Assembly: GCF_028372415.1 (NCBI RefSeq)
Contig: NC_092878.1
Location: 70,926,704 to 70,990,703 of the forward strand
Direction of reading: 5' to 3'
From: Notamacropus eugenii
Taxonomy: Eukaryota > Chordata > Mammalia > Diprotodontia > Macropodidae
DNA: 64,000 bases
Part shown: piece by piece, positions 1 to 9,944 of the stretch
Layout: every line of letters starts with the position of its first letter
Position numbering within the stretch: the first letter of the stretch is position 1
Program-made: the position numbers and the translations under genes
The notes under the pieces: generated by a model
Told to the model about the DNA's origin: nothing
The model's input: the letters and a program-made list of their open reading frames with translations, nothing else
The model's database searches: none

Positions 1-23
1 CTCTATCCACTGCTGCACCTTGC
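1..23 (-). repeat. SINE head, antisense, cut by the window edge
   Basis: The first bases read as the reverse complement of the tRNA-derived SINE head (a 'ctctatccactg...cacct' motif), as in the complete antisense SINE near 13.0 kb. The rest of the element lies outside the window. Confidence 0.5.
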
Positions 24-514
24 TTCCTCCTAAGGAGAGGTAATGAGGGTATGAAGGAGAAGTATGAATGAAAAGAACAAAGGAGTACAGTACACTCTCC
101 AACTGTATTATAAAGCCATATTTACAAAACTGTTAGAAATAAATGAAACTTTTTAGAAGTAAAAAGTATGTTAATGGAAGAGACTAAATAAGAACCAATA
201 GCAACTGAGCAAAGTAGATCAGTGTTTGATAAACTCAAGAACATAGGGAAATGGGTTCAGGAGAACCCCTTCAGTAACAACTAATAGGAAAATAGAAAAG
301 GAGTTTGGAAGAAATAAAGACCAGAAAATTACATTTTATATCACAATATATTTCAAAAGTATTAGTGACTGGCCTATGCAAGTTTCGTTTTTTTTTTTTT
401 GTTTGTTTGTTTTTTAAGAATGGAAGAAGGCATGCTTCAAATCTATATGCAAGCAAGCCCCATGTCTTCAGGGGTTTGGGTATCCTATAGTATAGACAAA
501 AATTGATTAAAATG

Positions 515-700
515 TAGGTGTCTGTTGATCACTGACCAGATGAACAAATGGTGTTACATGAATATAATGCAATACTATTGCTTCTTTAAAAATGACATAT
601 AAGGAATCAAGAGAAACATGAGAAGATTTTATGAACTGATTCATTTAACATTTGGCATGCTGGGGAAATCCTTCATGGAAGATTTATGGAAGTACATATA
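515..700 (+). repeat. L1 3'-end fragment
   Basis: The text follows the end of marsupial L1 ORF2 and its 3' UTR: a 'gaacaaatggtgttacatgaat' type stretch, an 'aatgcaatactattgcttc' stretch, then 'tgaactgattca'. It is degenerate and truncated at both ends. A T-rich run at 389-418 lies upstream. Confidence 0.55.
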
Positions 701-804
701 CAAGACTCCTACAAAATGAGGAGACATGGATAAGTTGTGTTCTACACTTTAGAGGCAGTCACTACATTAAAGAGAATACATATATGTTAAAATATTAAAG
801 TACA

Positions 805-990
805 GTTTTCCATCATCTGGTTCTCACCAAAACCTCCTAAGGTATATCATTATTCCTATCTTATATATGAGGAAAATGAGGTTGACTTTCCTGTGTTTAT
901 TTATTTATTTATTTTTTGCAGTAAGTGATAAATTGAGGACTTTAATCCAGATTTATTGCCTGCAAATCCAATTGTCTTTCCAAAAAACGA
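805..990 (-). repeat. MIR-type SINE, antisense
   Basis: Antisense MIR order is visible: 'ctcaccaaaacctcctaagg', then 'cattattcctatctt', then 'gaggaaaatgaggtt'. A short TTTA repeat (about 897-915) interrupts it. It is strongly diverged, so it is an old copy. Confidence 0.45.
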
Positions 991-1319
991 GATTGCTTCC
1001 TACAATTTGCTCACTCTTCCAAATCTTTGTATTGAGAGAGGAGAGACAACCTTGGACAGCAAATCTGAATGTCAAGCTTTCGAAATGATTTCTAAAGTCT
1101 TATCCAACTCTGAAAACTATGATCTATTCATCATCTTACAAATTTACAGCCTAGCATTATTGGACACTGAATAAACAGATGTTGCCTTAAAACAAGGAAA
1201 TATTCCCTAATATACAGAGCTACAAATTACATAGTCCATTAAGAATGGATGACAGGTAATTTCTCATCAAAGGAGTCTTCAAGTAGAATCAGATTGCCAT
1301 TTGTACAGATATTGTGCAT

Positions 1320-1500
1320 TCCTCATCAGCTACAAATTGAACCTATAGCCTATGGACCTATGGACCTATGACCTCTGAGTGTCCTGCCATTGATAATCTG
1401 AGCTACTTTTGGCAAATCATTTAAATTTGTTCAGCCTTAAAAAATGAGAGGGTTGGATTCAATGGTCACCAACATTCTAGCTCTTATTCTATGGTCCTAG
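1320..1500 (+). repeat. MIR3-like SINE
   Basis: A sense copy, with a 'gcaaatcatttaaatttg...cagcctt...aaaatgagagggttgga' core and a tail resembling 'tctagctcttattctatggtcct', which is the usual MIR3 3' end. Confidence 0.5.
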
Positions 1501-2105
1501 GAGTTTCTGTGATTCTTAAAAAAGTTACATAATCAAACTTCTATAGCTCTTGGGTGAATTTGTGTCTCCTCAGTTTGACTCTCCCCTGAAGAAGTTGATA
1601 TTTCAATTCATTTATGTTTATTTGTTTGTTTTTACCTCAAAGAACTTTTGTATATCCATGATTTCTTATAAATCTTCAACAGGGGATTCAATCTTGTGTT
1701 CTCAAAATACAGCTCCTATGGCTCCTAATGGAGTTCATAGGCTGTTAGTTATTCCTCCATACATGACTGCTCCATATTTTGTTTCTCTCTGATGCCATCC
1801 ATTATGCTTTAATTCCTATGAATTTCATTGTTGGCAATATCTTGCAACATATTTATAAATGGTTGATGCTTCTCCATTCTTTTCAGTGATACAGATCACA
1901 ATTCACCCATGTCTACTCATTTTATGTAACTTTTGTCCATGTGCTTTCATAGGTTCAGTAAGAAGACTGCTCCAGCATGCTGGAAACCAACTTTCTTGCC
2001 CCAGCTATTGTGAGGATCTCAGTGGAGTCCTTGAATTGTTTACCTATGATTCCTTCACTTGGGCCACTTGGGGCACATGATCCAGATAAAAAATAACTGT
2101 CAGCC
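1501..2105. other. Unclassified AT-rich DNA
   Basis: I recognise no gene, RNA or repeat here. Two open frames (1550-1792 and 1859-2080, plus strand) have no recognisable motif and ordinary AT-rich composition, so I treat them as chance. Confidence 0.4.
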
Positions 2106-2330
2106 ATGTATCACTTTAAAAATTATGAATCACTTATATTTTATTTCATTTGAACCTTTAGTAAATGAGTCAATAAATACTAGGGTCTGTATTATATAAA
2201 TAGGGAGAGTAAAGTTCATAAAGTTTAACTAAATTCCCCATCGTCAAAGTTAAGTGTCAGAGGTGAGATTAGAAGTCAGATCTTCCTGACTCCAACTCCA
2301 CACTTCTATCTACTATGCAAAACTGCCTCT
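2106..2330 (-). repeat. MIR/CORE-type SINE, antisense, near full length
   Basis: It ends with the antisense tRNA-derived head ('cagatcttcctgactccaac', then 'ttctatctactatgc'). The body reads 'tcatttgaacctttag...gtgtcagaggtgagatt', as expected for the antisense core. Confidence 0.6.
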
Positions 2331-3365
2331 CACAATGGTTGTAAGCAAAATTGGGATCCCCTTCTACCCCCACCCACTTGCACTCTAGTTAACATATGCT
2401 CTAAACAAAACAAATACATAAACAAAACATACACGCACAAACTCTGTATCTTACTAAGCAATAGGATTTTGTTCAAAATTAGATACAGGATTCCTATAAC
2501 TTTTCCTCAATTTATCACCAGCATATGAGTCAATTGTCACCTAAGAGCAACAAATGACATTTGCCAAGATCCCTGGCTGTATCAACCTCCATTCCTCTTA
2601 TTTTTGCCGTGCTATAAAACAATGCAAGATGGATTTGTGAATCTCATATTTCAGTCTGCTTTCTTTCATTCTGAGGGGGAAATAGTCATTTTGAGCTAAG
2701 TGCACATTTCCAACGCCAATCCTTCAGGGTATGTTTTATTATGGGGAAGTATAAACCTCTATGCTTAATTAAAATAAAAGTAGAACATGGTGGTGTAATT
2801 TATTTCAGACTTCAAGCAAGGTTCACAGGAGCCATAGAGAGTTTATAAAGGTGATCTTTATAACAGATATAATTCTTGCCTCTACTCTCAACCCATCTCT
2901 TGAACATATGAATAATTGGTGTGCTTATACAGATATGCGTACAAGCATGTGTATGTATATATCTATATATGCATGAATATGTATATATGTGTGTGTACAT
3001 ATATAAATGTGCATAGCAGGGAAACCTCTAAGTTGTTCACATGTGATTTTTTAATCCCATATATTTCCTTTCTTTTTTTGCCTTTGATCTGGCATTCAGC
3101 TCCTTTGTACTATTACTTAAAATAATACTTAACATGAGCAATAAGAAATCACATCACTCAGGAGGGCACATAGCTGTTTAATGATGCAAGATCACTCTAA
3201 TTCCCTTTTCTCTGGTTTTATTTTCCTTTAGGGGACAACAATTCTAAAGACCTAATTCTGTCCAAGCTGTTGAAAGTTTCATTGTCCTGCTGGCAGCCTA
3301 ATCAGGCAATTTTTTTTTCTTTCTTGTCAAGAATAGAAATCAAATTTTTTCTGTATTTAATCAAC
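2331..3365. other. Unclassified; AT/GT microsatellite near 2932-3010
   Basis: No gene or classified repeat is seen. Between about 2932 and 3010 there is an impure alternating TA/TG/CA tract that produces spurious open frames on both strands. Confidence 0.4.
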
Positions 3366-3740
3366 CTATCCACTGGTACTTATTGATTGCCTACTTTGTG
3401 TCAGGCACTATACTAGGCACTAGAAATGTAAATTCAACAACAAAATTCTCCCTGCCCTCAAAAAACTTACATTCCAAAAGATGGTGAGCAACAGATACAG
3501 ATATAAGAATATGACAAATAAATGTAAGGCAATTTGAGGAGAAGAGGTAGTACTAGCATCTGGAGGGATCAGAAAAGTCTTCATATAGAAGACCCCACTT
3601 GAGTTCAGTTTTACAGGAATCGGGATTTAGAGAGACAGAGTTGAGGAGGGGGTGGAATTCTAGGTCTAGGAGAGGGTATATAAGACTGGAAAGTAAGATC
3701 TGGGAGACTGAACAAGAAACTGAGTCACATGGTGCCCATG
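3366..3740 (-). repeat. L2 3' region, antisense
   Basis: Antisense L2 end: 'cttattgattgcctacttt', 'caggcactatactaggcact', then a 'ccctgccctcaaaaaactta' segment. It is followed by the purine-rich L2 3' UTR pattern (agactggaaagtaag, cccatggtgggaggagc). One of the longer L2 copies here. Confidence 0.65.
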
Positions 3741-4115
3741 GTGGGAGGAGCCTGCTGAATGGGTGCAGCAGGAAGTAAGAGTGAGGTAGAGCTGAGACAG
3801 AGACAACAGTCAGAGCAAAGCAGCTAGCCTGGGTGAGAGGGGAATTTTGCCTAACAGAGCTTGATTGTGGGGAGGCCTGAGGGAGGGAAGGCTTGGGATG
3901 GCCATGCTCCCTTTATTGGTAATGTGTACAAACTTCTTTGTTACCATGGTTAAATTGACTTTCTGGTATCTGAATAAATATTTTGATTTTGTCTTTGAGG
4001 AAGGGAGTTTATATTTTGTAAGTTTATCCTGGAAATATTCCTGCATATCCATATTCAATGCTGTGGTTATTGCATTGGCTCCACAGAGGAAAACTCTACA
4101 AAGCAGGGATTTTTT
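3741..4115 (+). mobile_element. Possible solitary LTR-like fossil
   Basis: A stretch distinct from the adjoining L2, with a GC-richer first half, a polyadenylation-like 'ctgaataaatattttg' near 3970-3985 and a T-rich second half. This layout and my recollection of similar marsupial sequence suggest a single old LTR. I see no internal retroviral region beside it. It looks broken and old. Family unknown; it could be another unclassified repeat. Confidence 0.3.
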
Positions 4116-4480
4116 TGGATGATGAAGCAAGAGAAATAATGTTTTATGATGTAGATAGTAGATGCCATGTCTATATATTCATCAGCTACTTTTTAGAGCT
4201 TTTCTGGCCTGTATTTTCCATTGGCCTGTACTCCAAGAATGAAAATATTTTGACTATTGACCCCATATCAGATGAGACTAAAGAAACTCCAGAGCATGAC
4301 CATGACCATGGTACTTGCTTGGAAACTGCCTCCAGTAGGGGACCCCCATGTATGATCTTTTTTTTTATTCCTATATTGTGATGTGTTTCACTTTGGAAGC
4401 AGGGAGAAATTTGTCTTATTTTGTAATATTCAGGTAATGAACTACATACTAAGGGGAAGTCAGAATAAGCTATATTGATA
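4116..4480. other. Unclassified sequence
   Basis: A 107-codon open frame (4058-4381, plus strand) overlaps this stretch, but its translation has no domain I recognise. No RNA or clear repeat is seen. Confidence 0.35.
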
Positions 4481-4960
4481 GTCCACAGATGAGAGACACA
4501 ATATGCTCGATAAATACACTCAATAAACTATGTGAGTTTAGAAAAATTCAAGAATGAAGAAGTTGATTTCCAAAAGACATGGATGGAAAGAACAATGACC
4601 CACCAAAGAATCAAGAGTAAACATAACCAAATTATAAAGATCACATGGGACTCAAATGAACAGATATGAGAAGACATCCACAACTTTCAACTAGGTGGCA
4701 GTGGGAGGTCCACAGGTGTTACACACTGCACATGATTTGGGACTTTCTCAGTCTATCAGCCAGTTGTTTATTCCCTTTCTGAAAATCAAACAAAATACTG
4801 CTTGTTTTATGGTCTGGCTCTTGGAGAGAGGTAATGAGGGGAGGATACCATACATGGAATACTAAGGTCATGTAAAAAATGGAAAACCTCAATAAATTTT
4901 TTAAACTGAAAGACATGTTTAAACCAATTGTAATGCTAAACACCCTAGCAAACCCAGGAA
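4481..4960 (+). repeat. L1 3' UTR, degenerate
   Basis: It follows the marsupial L1 3' UTR: 'ggaaagaacaatgac', 'accaaattataaagatcaca', 'gagaagacatccacaactt', 'gttacacactgcacatgatt', 'gagagaggtaatgagggga', then a terminal 'catgtaaaaaatgg...aataaat'. Confidence 0.55.
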
Positions 4961-5495
4961 CACCTGCTAGCACAGGTTCTTGGATCTGCTTTTCTTAAAT
5001 GAAGCAACTTCTAAGGAGTCAACAATCTTCTTTAATTATATTCTTTAGTTTAGAGGAAAAGTAAGCACCCTGAACTTCAGAGAAAATACAAACAGACAAA
5101 ATAGAAGCAGAGAAATAAAGACCAACAGACAGGTGTCTACTGCCCAAATCAAAGCAATATTGCTATACACTTTCCATACATCCGTGGATTGAGAGAGCCT
5201 TTACATCTGAGCAGTCAGGTGGTCTGAACATATGACTGCACAGTCTCAACCAGGGAATCACAAAGTCCTTCTTATAAGCAAACCCCCAAAGCAAAACCTC
5301 ACCCCTCAGAATATATACTCTTTCAACTAATAGGCTCAGAGCCAGAAGGCATCAGAACCCTCATGATTCAGTGTACAATTAGAAATTGGCAAAACATGTG
5401 AAAGCCTTCATACAAACAAGCTTTTCCTAAGCAAACTTCCCTTAATAGGCTCCATGTGAGGCCTGTTAATGGATAGGGAAGATCCTACATCCCAT
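4961..5495. other. Unclassified, possibly repeat-derived block
   Basis: This block is richer in C and in short direct motifs than its surroundings. It sits between two L1 3' fragments, which suggests an insertion. It could be an old LTR or internal retroelement piece, but I cannot name a family and see no coding motif. Confidence 0.25.
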
Positions 5496-5499
5496 TAAC

Positions 5500-5860
5500 A
5501 TTACACCAATGCAGAGTGAAATAAGAAAAACCAAAAAACACTTATTCCCTATTAACAATATTATAAAAATGAACAATTTTGAAGATTATTGTAAACTGAT
5601 TAAAAATGAAATGAATAGAACCAAGGAAAGAATTTATACACTAAGTACACTTTCAGAAAAGTAAAAATAATTTTGAAAGTTGAATGAACTATGGTCAATA
5701 AAATGACTGTGATTCCAGAGGTCTGGTGGTGAAACATACTATCCATTACAGAGGTGTGAAAAACTTAGGATGTAGAATAAGTTCAACAATTGTGTGGATT
5801 AGAATTTTATCATGCATATTTGTTACAATAAAAATTTTCTCCAATGCAAAAAGAGAGGGA
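5500..5860 (+). repeat. L1 3'-end fragment
   Basis: Sense L1 end of ORF2 and 3' UTR: 'atgcagagtgaaataag', 'aaatgaatagaaccaagg', 'tttatacactaagtac', then 'gtgattccagaggtctgg'. It ends just before the GA microsatellite. Confidence 0.6.
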
Positions 5861-5880
5861 AGGCAAAGAGCAGAGGGAGA

Positions 5881-5881
<1 letters not shown>

Positions 5882-5958
<77 letters not shown>
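5882..5958. repeat. (GA)n microsatellite
   Basis: About 38 uninterrupted AG dinucleotides, preceded by a purine-rich lead-in from about 5850. Confidence 0.95.
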
Positions 5959-5964
<6 letters not shown>

Positions 5965-6009
5965 CCTTGTGCAAATTTGGCTGATTACTGGCTAACTTAT
6001 ATAGTGGTT

Positions 6010-6388
6010 CCTTCTATACACACACTGGACCCAGATGACTCTGGAGGAGAAGTGAGGCTGGTAACCATGTACAGCCCTCCTTCACACAAACCAAAGTCAA
6101 CTGCGAGTCATGTCATCATTTCCCTGATGCTGCGGTCCTCTTCAAAAATGAGGTCCCGCATGAGTGGACTGGGGGACCCACCTAGTTGGGGAACTCGGCT
6201 CATCCGCTTCCTCTCCTTCTCCTCCTTTTTTCCAAAGAAAGGTAAATTTGGATGGCCAGAAGCTGTCCAATTAACAAGGTTGCTAGCTAGATTTCCTTCT
6301 CTCTTTCTTTTTTTCTTCCTTCCTTCCTTCCTTCCTTCCTTCCTTCCTTCCTTCCTTCCTTCCTTCCTTCCTTCCTTCCTTCCTTCCT

Positions 6389-6438
<50 letters not shown>

Positions 6439-6964
6439 TTCCTTCCTTTCTTTCTTCCTACCTTCCTTCATTCCTTCTTTCACAAAACCTTAAACCCAGT
6501 TCACTATGAAGTACATAGATTGGACCATAATAAGTCCCTGCTCAAGCTTGCCTTAATGGCCATATTTTGGGCCCTCCTAACTTAGAGTGAATGTCAATGG
6601 TAGCTCTATCTTTTTGGAACAGCAACCCTGAGGGTATTCCCCTCCCAGTTTGTTTTTGTTTTTTGTTTTTCCTAATTAAAAAGGCCCATCCCTTGACTCA
6701 CTTCTTAAAGAGGCCTATTCACTAAGTGGGCATTACCTCACTCTAACTAAATATCTGAAAAGACCTTAGCCTAAAAGGGCAAGGGTCTTCCATTGCATCC
6801 TCGGTCATCTCCAGGCATCCTGATGAATATCTGGTCACTGGACCCAGATGGCTCTGGAGGAGAAAGTGAGGCTAGTGACCTCACTCAAATTATAGTCAAC
6901 TACAAGTCATAACATTCCCCTGACATCATGGTCTTCTTTGAAAATGAAGGACAAACACAACACA

Positions 6965-6965
<1 letters not shown>
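6010..6965 (+). repeat. Composite repeat A: tail, spacer with pyrimidine tract, tail
   Basis: A SINE-tail sequence appears at about 6015-6155 ('ggacccagatgactctggag' to 'atcatttccctgatgctg') and again at about 6800-6960 ('tcctgatgaatatctgg' to 'aatgaaggacaaac'). Between them are a TTCC/TTTC tract and about 300 bp of unique text ('aataagtccctgctcaag', 'gaccttagcctaaaagggca'). Composite C at 7985-8910 has the same order with similar spacing once the tract is discounted. The second tail matches the 3' half of the tRNA-headed SINEs at 13.5 and 26.8 kb. It may be a LINE 3' end, a dimer or an LTR-like unit. Confidence 0.6.
6313..6474. repeat. (TTCC)n / (TTTC)n microsatellite
   Basis: TTCC tetramers to about 6388, then TTTC tetramers to about 6436, then mixed. 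The open frames here on both strands are low-complexity artefacts. A shorter version of this tract sits at the same place in composite C (8260-8330), so it was probably seeded by the element. Confidence 0.95.

Positions 6966-6970
<5 letters not shown>

Positions 6971-7008
<38 letters not shown>
6971..7008. repeat. (AC)n microsatellite
   Basis: About 19 AC units directly after the 'ggacaaacacaacacaac' end of composite A, so it probably expanded from the element's simple 3' tail. Confidence 0.95.
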
Positions 7009-7010
<2 letters not shown>

Positions 7011-7039
7011 AGTAGCTTAATACATGATTCTTACTTACT

Positions 7040-7350
7040 TTTCCTAAATGGCAAGCCCTCCCCCATTCAGTAAAAGCCAGGAGCTCTCTATTTCTAGATC
7101 AAATGTAAAATGTGGTCCCTTCCTACCTTTCTAAGCTTCTTAGAATATATCTCCCTCTCATATACTCTACAATCCAGTGACACTTACCACCTTGCTGTTC
7201 TTCACATGAGACACTCCAAATGCCATCTCCTAACTCTGAATTTTCTCTGACTGTCCCCCAGTCCTGGAATGCTTTCAGTCTTCATTTCAACTTCCTGACT
7301 TCCCTAGCTTTCTTCAAGTCTCAGCTAAAATTACACCTTCTACAATAAGC
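7040..7350 (+). repeat. L2 3' region
   Basis: Sense L2: 'tactctacaatccagtgac', 'accttgctgttcttcacatg', 'tcctggaatgctttcag', 'ttccctagctttcttcaagt', 'ctcagctaaaattacacct'. These are standard landmarks of the L2 3' UTR in this order. Confidence 0.65.
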
Positions 7351-7379
7351 ATTTACTGGTTCTTAGAAGCACTGGAAAC

Positions 7380-7885
7380 TACTAAACACCCAAAATCATC
7401 TCTGAAACCAGCAGTACAAAAAAGTTTGAAGCTTGAGACAGACCTCTCCTGATCTGCAATAATAGAGAAGAGAGCCCTACATTAACATAAAGTTCCAAAT
7501 TAAGAAATACAGTGGGAAAGTGATCAAATAACAAAAAAAAAGCCACCCAAAAAACAAAGTACATGGAAGATCAAGACACAAACTCAAAGGAAAAATAAAA
7601 ATCAAGTCAAAATAAGTACAAGCAACTCCTCAAAGGAAAAAAAAAATTAATTGGACATGAGCTCACCAAGAATTCCTGAAAGAGTTAAAAAATTGATTTT
7701 CAAAATTAAATAAAAGTGATAGAGAGAGAGAAAATAGATGAATGAAAGCAAAGGAAAAATTATGAAAATACAATTAACAGCTTGACAAAAGAAAGACACA
7801 AAAAATACTGAAGAAAATGAAACCTTAAAAAACTGAATTGGCCAAATTGGGGAGAAAAAAAAGGTTCTAAACTTCACTGATTATT
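7380..7885 (+). repeat. L1/HAL1 5' UTR and ORF1 start fragment
   Basis: Colinear with the HAL1 at 37.76-40.5 kb: an A-rich stretch matching its ORF1 coiled-coil coding part ('aatactgaagaaaatgaaac', then 'aaaaaactgaattggccaaa'), preceded by 5' UTR-like text ('agtgggaaagtgatcaaa'). It is strongly diverged and carries no usable frame. Confidence 0.5.
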
Positions 7886-7984
7886 TGTAACAGGGATAAA
7901 TTTGAATCCTTTCCAATAAGTTCCAGGGCGAAGAAAGACCTCCCTTATCATCCCTATTATCCAGTATTACTGTATAAATACTAG

Positions 7985-8910
7985 CTATTGCAGTAAGAAG
8001 AGGTCAAGGTCTCCCACTGCATCTGGAGCCATCTCCAGTTGTCCTGATCTATATCTTGCCACTGGACCCAGGCGGCTCTAGAGGAGAAAGTGAGGATAGT
8101 AATTTTGCACATCCCTGCCTCACTTAAATCCAATTCACTTATAAGTCATGAAGTCACCTTCCCCAATGTCATGATCCCCTTCTAGAAGGAAGGACAAACA
8201 ACAAACAGCCTGTGAGTAGCAGTAGCTACCAAACATGGTTCCAGTTGGGTAATGCAACTCTTTCCTTTCTTACTTCCTTCTTTTCATTCTTCCTTCCTTT
8301 CTTTCCTCCTTCCTTCCCTTCTTCCTCACTCTCTCTGCCCCCATAGGTAATCAGCCCATACTTATGAGTGCTATTTTGATCCCTGAAACCCAGCAAGTTA
8401 TCTTGAGGTTTATCTTTCTTAATTTCTGTACCTAAACTCAAATCATTCTGGTTTTCATTGATTGATCAAAAATAAGTCCCATTCCAAACCTCATTTGCTC
8501 ATTGCTTGGGCTCTGATAACTCAGAGTGAGTGTAAATAGCAATTGATTCAGTTTTAGTTAGAAAACTTGAAGGTCTTCCCCTTCTAGATTGATTTTTTTT
8601 AAACTAGGTAAAAGAAGTCATTCTTTGCCTCATTTCATACCTAGCTTTAGTTACTGAATGGCATTGCCTTAGACAAACTGAGACCTGGTAAAGACATTAG
8701 CTTAAAAAGGTCAGAGTCTCTCACTGTGTCAGGATTCATCTCCAGTCATCCTGAACAATGTCTTACTACTGGGTTCAGATGGCTCTGGAGGAGAGAGTGG
8801 GACTGGTGACTTTGCAAAGCCCTGCCTCACTTAAATCCAATTCACTTGCAAGTCATGATACTACCTTTCTGATATCATGGTCCTCTGAGAATGAAGGACA
8901 AACAACATGT
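7985..8910 (+). repeat. Composite repeat C: tail, spacer, tail
   Basis: Tail-type sequence at about 8000-8195 ('gccactggacccaggcggct' to 'gaaggacaaacaac') is followed by a spacer with a pyrimidine tract (8260-8330) and text parallel to composite A ('aaaataagtcccattcc', 'tgataactcagagtgag'). A second tail lies at about 8735-8905 ('ggctctggaggagagagtgg' to 'aatgaaggacaaacaac'). Divergence from composite A looks large, so these are old dispersed copies rather than a recent duplication. Confidence 0.6.
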
Positions 8911-9490
8911 TGCATTCTTTTAAGCCACATGACCTAGCCCCTGGACTCTGACCTACTAACTCAATCCTTTTTTTCTACCTGTATCAGATCTCACATGTGG
9001 GACTCAGGTGTTTCTGGTCTTCATTATTTCTAGAGAAAAAATCAAAAGGAAAAAGACAATGTGGAAACCACTCACATCCTCCACAGTTACTTAGGCCCTA
9101 GAGTCATCACAGAAGCCAGGGAGAAATAGGAGACAGAAGGATTTGGGCAGGAGTGTGCTGAAGCCACCTCTATTTGGCCTTTTTAGATCCACTTGGTAAA
9201 TTTTCAGAGTGAGTATTTACACCTCAGAAGAAGACAAACTGCTTCAGATCAGGATTTAATTTATTGTTTTGTTGTTTGTATAGACTTAAGAAAGCATTAT
9301 AATGCAGATTAATCTTAATGTAGATTAAAAGTTAAACACAGTTTTTGTTTGTTTTCCAGAGAACCTGGTTGTTACTTACCTACACAGCAGTGTACTATTT
9401 TATAAACATTATTTGAGTTTAGCAGTATTGCAATAGAAGCCTAGAAGGTGGGGAATGAACTTATCTCCAGACAGGTAGGGGCTTGGTGAC
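8911..9490. other. Unclassified sequence
   Basis: No gene, RNA or repeat recognised. A moderately GC-rich patch at 9040-9240 has no open frame of note. Confidence 0.35.
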
Positions 9491-9492
9491 TA

Positions 9493-9495
<3 letters not shown>

Positions 9496-9544
<49 letters not shown>

Positions 9545-9574
9545 ATAACGATAACGATAACGATAACGATAACG
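9496..9574. repeat. (CTG)16 followed by (ATAACG)5
   Basis: A pure run of 16 GCT/CTG triplets (9496-9543) is followed almost directly by five ATAACG hexamers (9545-9574) and then 'atgacaatgatgaag'. No coding context surrounds it. Confidence 0.95.
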
Positions 9575-9644
9575 ATGACAATGATGAAGTGCTTTATATT
9601 CATTAACTATCTATTTGGGGCCAATAGGGCTTAATATAGGAGCA

Positions 9645-9730
9645 GTTTAAGCATTAGGAATGCAGATGCAAAAACAAAAATAAAAAACAAATAGTTCTTA
9701 CCTTGAAGAAAGCTTATAACTCCTTCCATG
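9645..9730 (-). repeat. L2 fragment, antisense
   Basis: A short antisense L2-like segment: 'agcattaggaatgcagatgc', then 'gttcttaccttgaagaaagc', matching the 'ctggggatacaaag...tccctgccctcaaggagct' landmarks in divergent form. The following 9730-9940 is unclassified. Confidence 0.4.
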
Positions 9731-9944
9731 CACTTAGCTTGGTTCTACCTCTCCCTTAGCTTAGACATTGCTAGCCTACACTCTGCCTAGTCAATGGAGC
9801 TATAGGATATGAGATTTCCCCATCCCACTACTGCCATCACCCCCAAGATATGATCAGGGTCCATCATGCATCCTTGATATTTAAGAACCCTCCTTTATCT
9901 AAGAACTTTATTTTTTCTAAATCCAAAGAAGTTTAAAACTATCC

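Noticed and set aside
3810-4381. Frames of 85-107 codons on both strands
   Set aside because: No domain recognised, overlapping frames on both strands, and the region looks repeat-derived.
6283-6585. 202-codon frame at 5977-6585 and its minus-strand shadow
   Set aside because: Most of its length is translated TTCC/TTTC and SINE-tail sequence; no gene-like composition.
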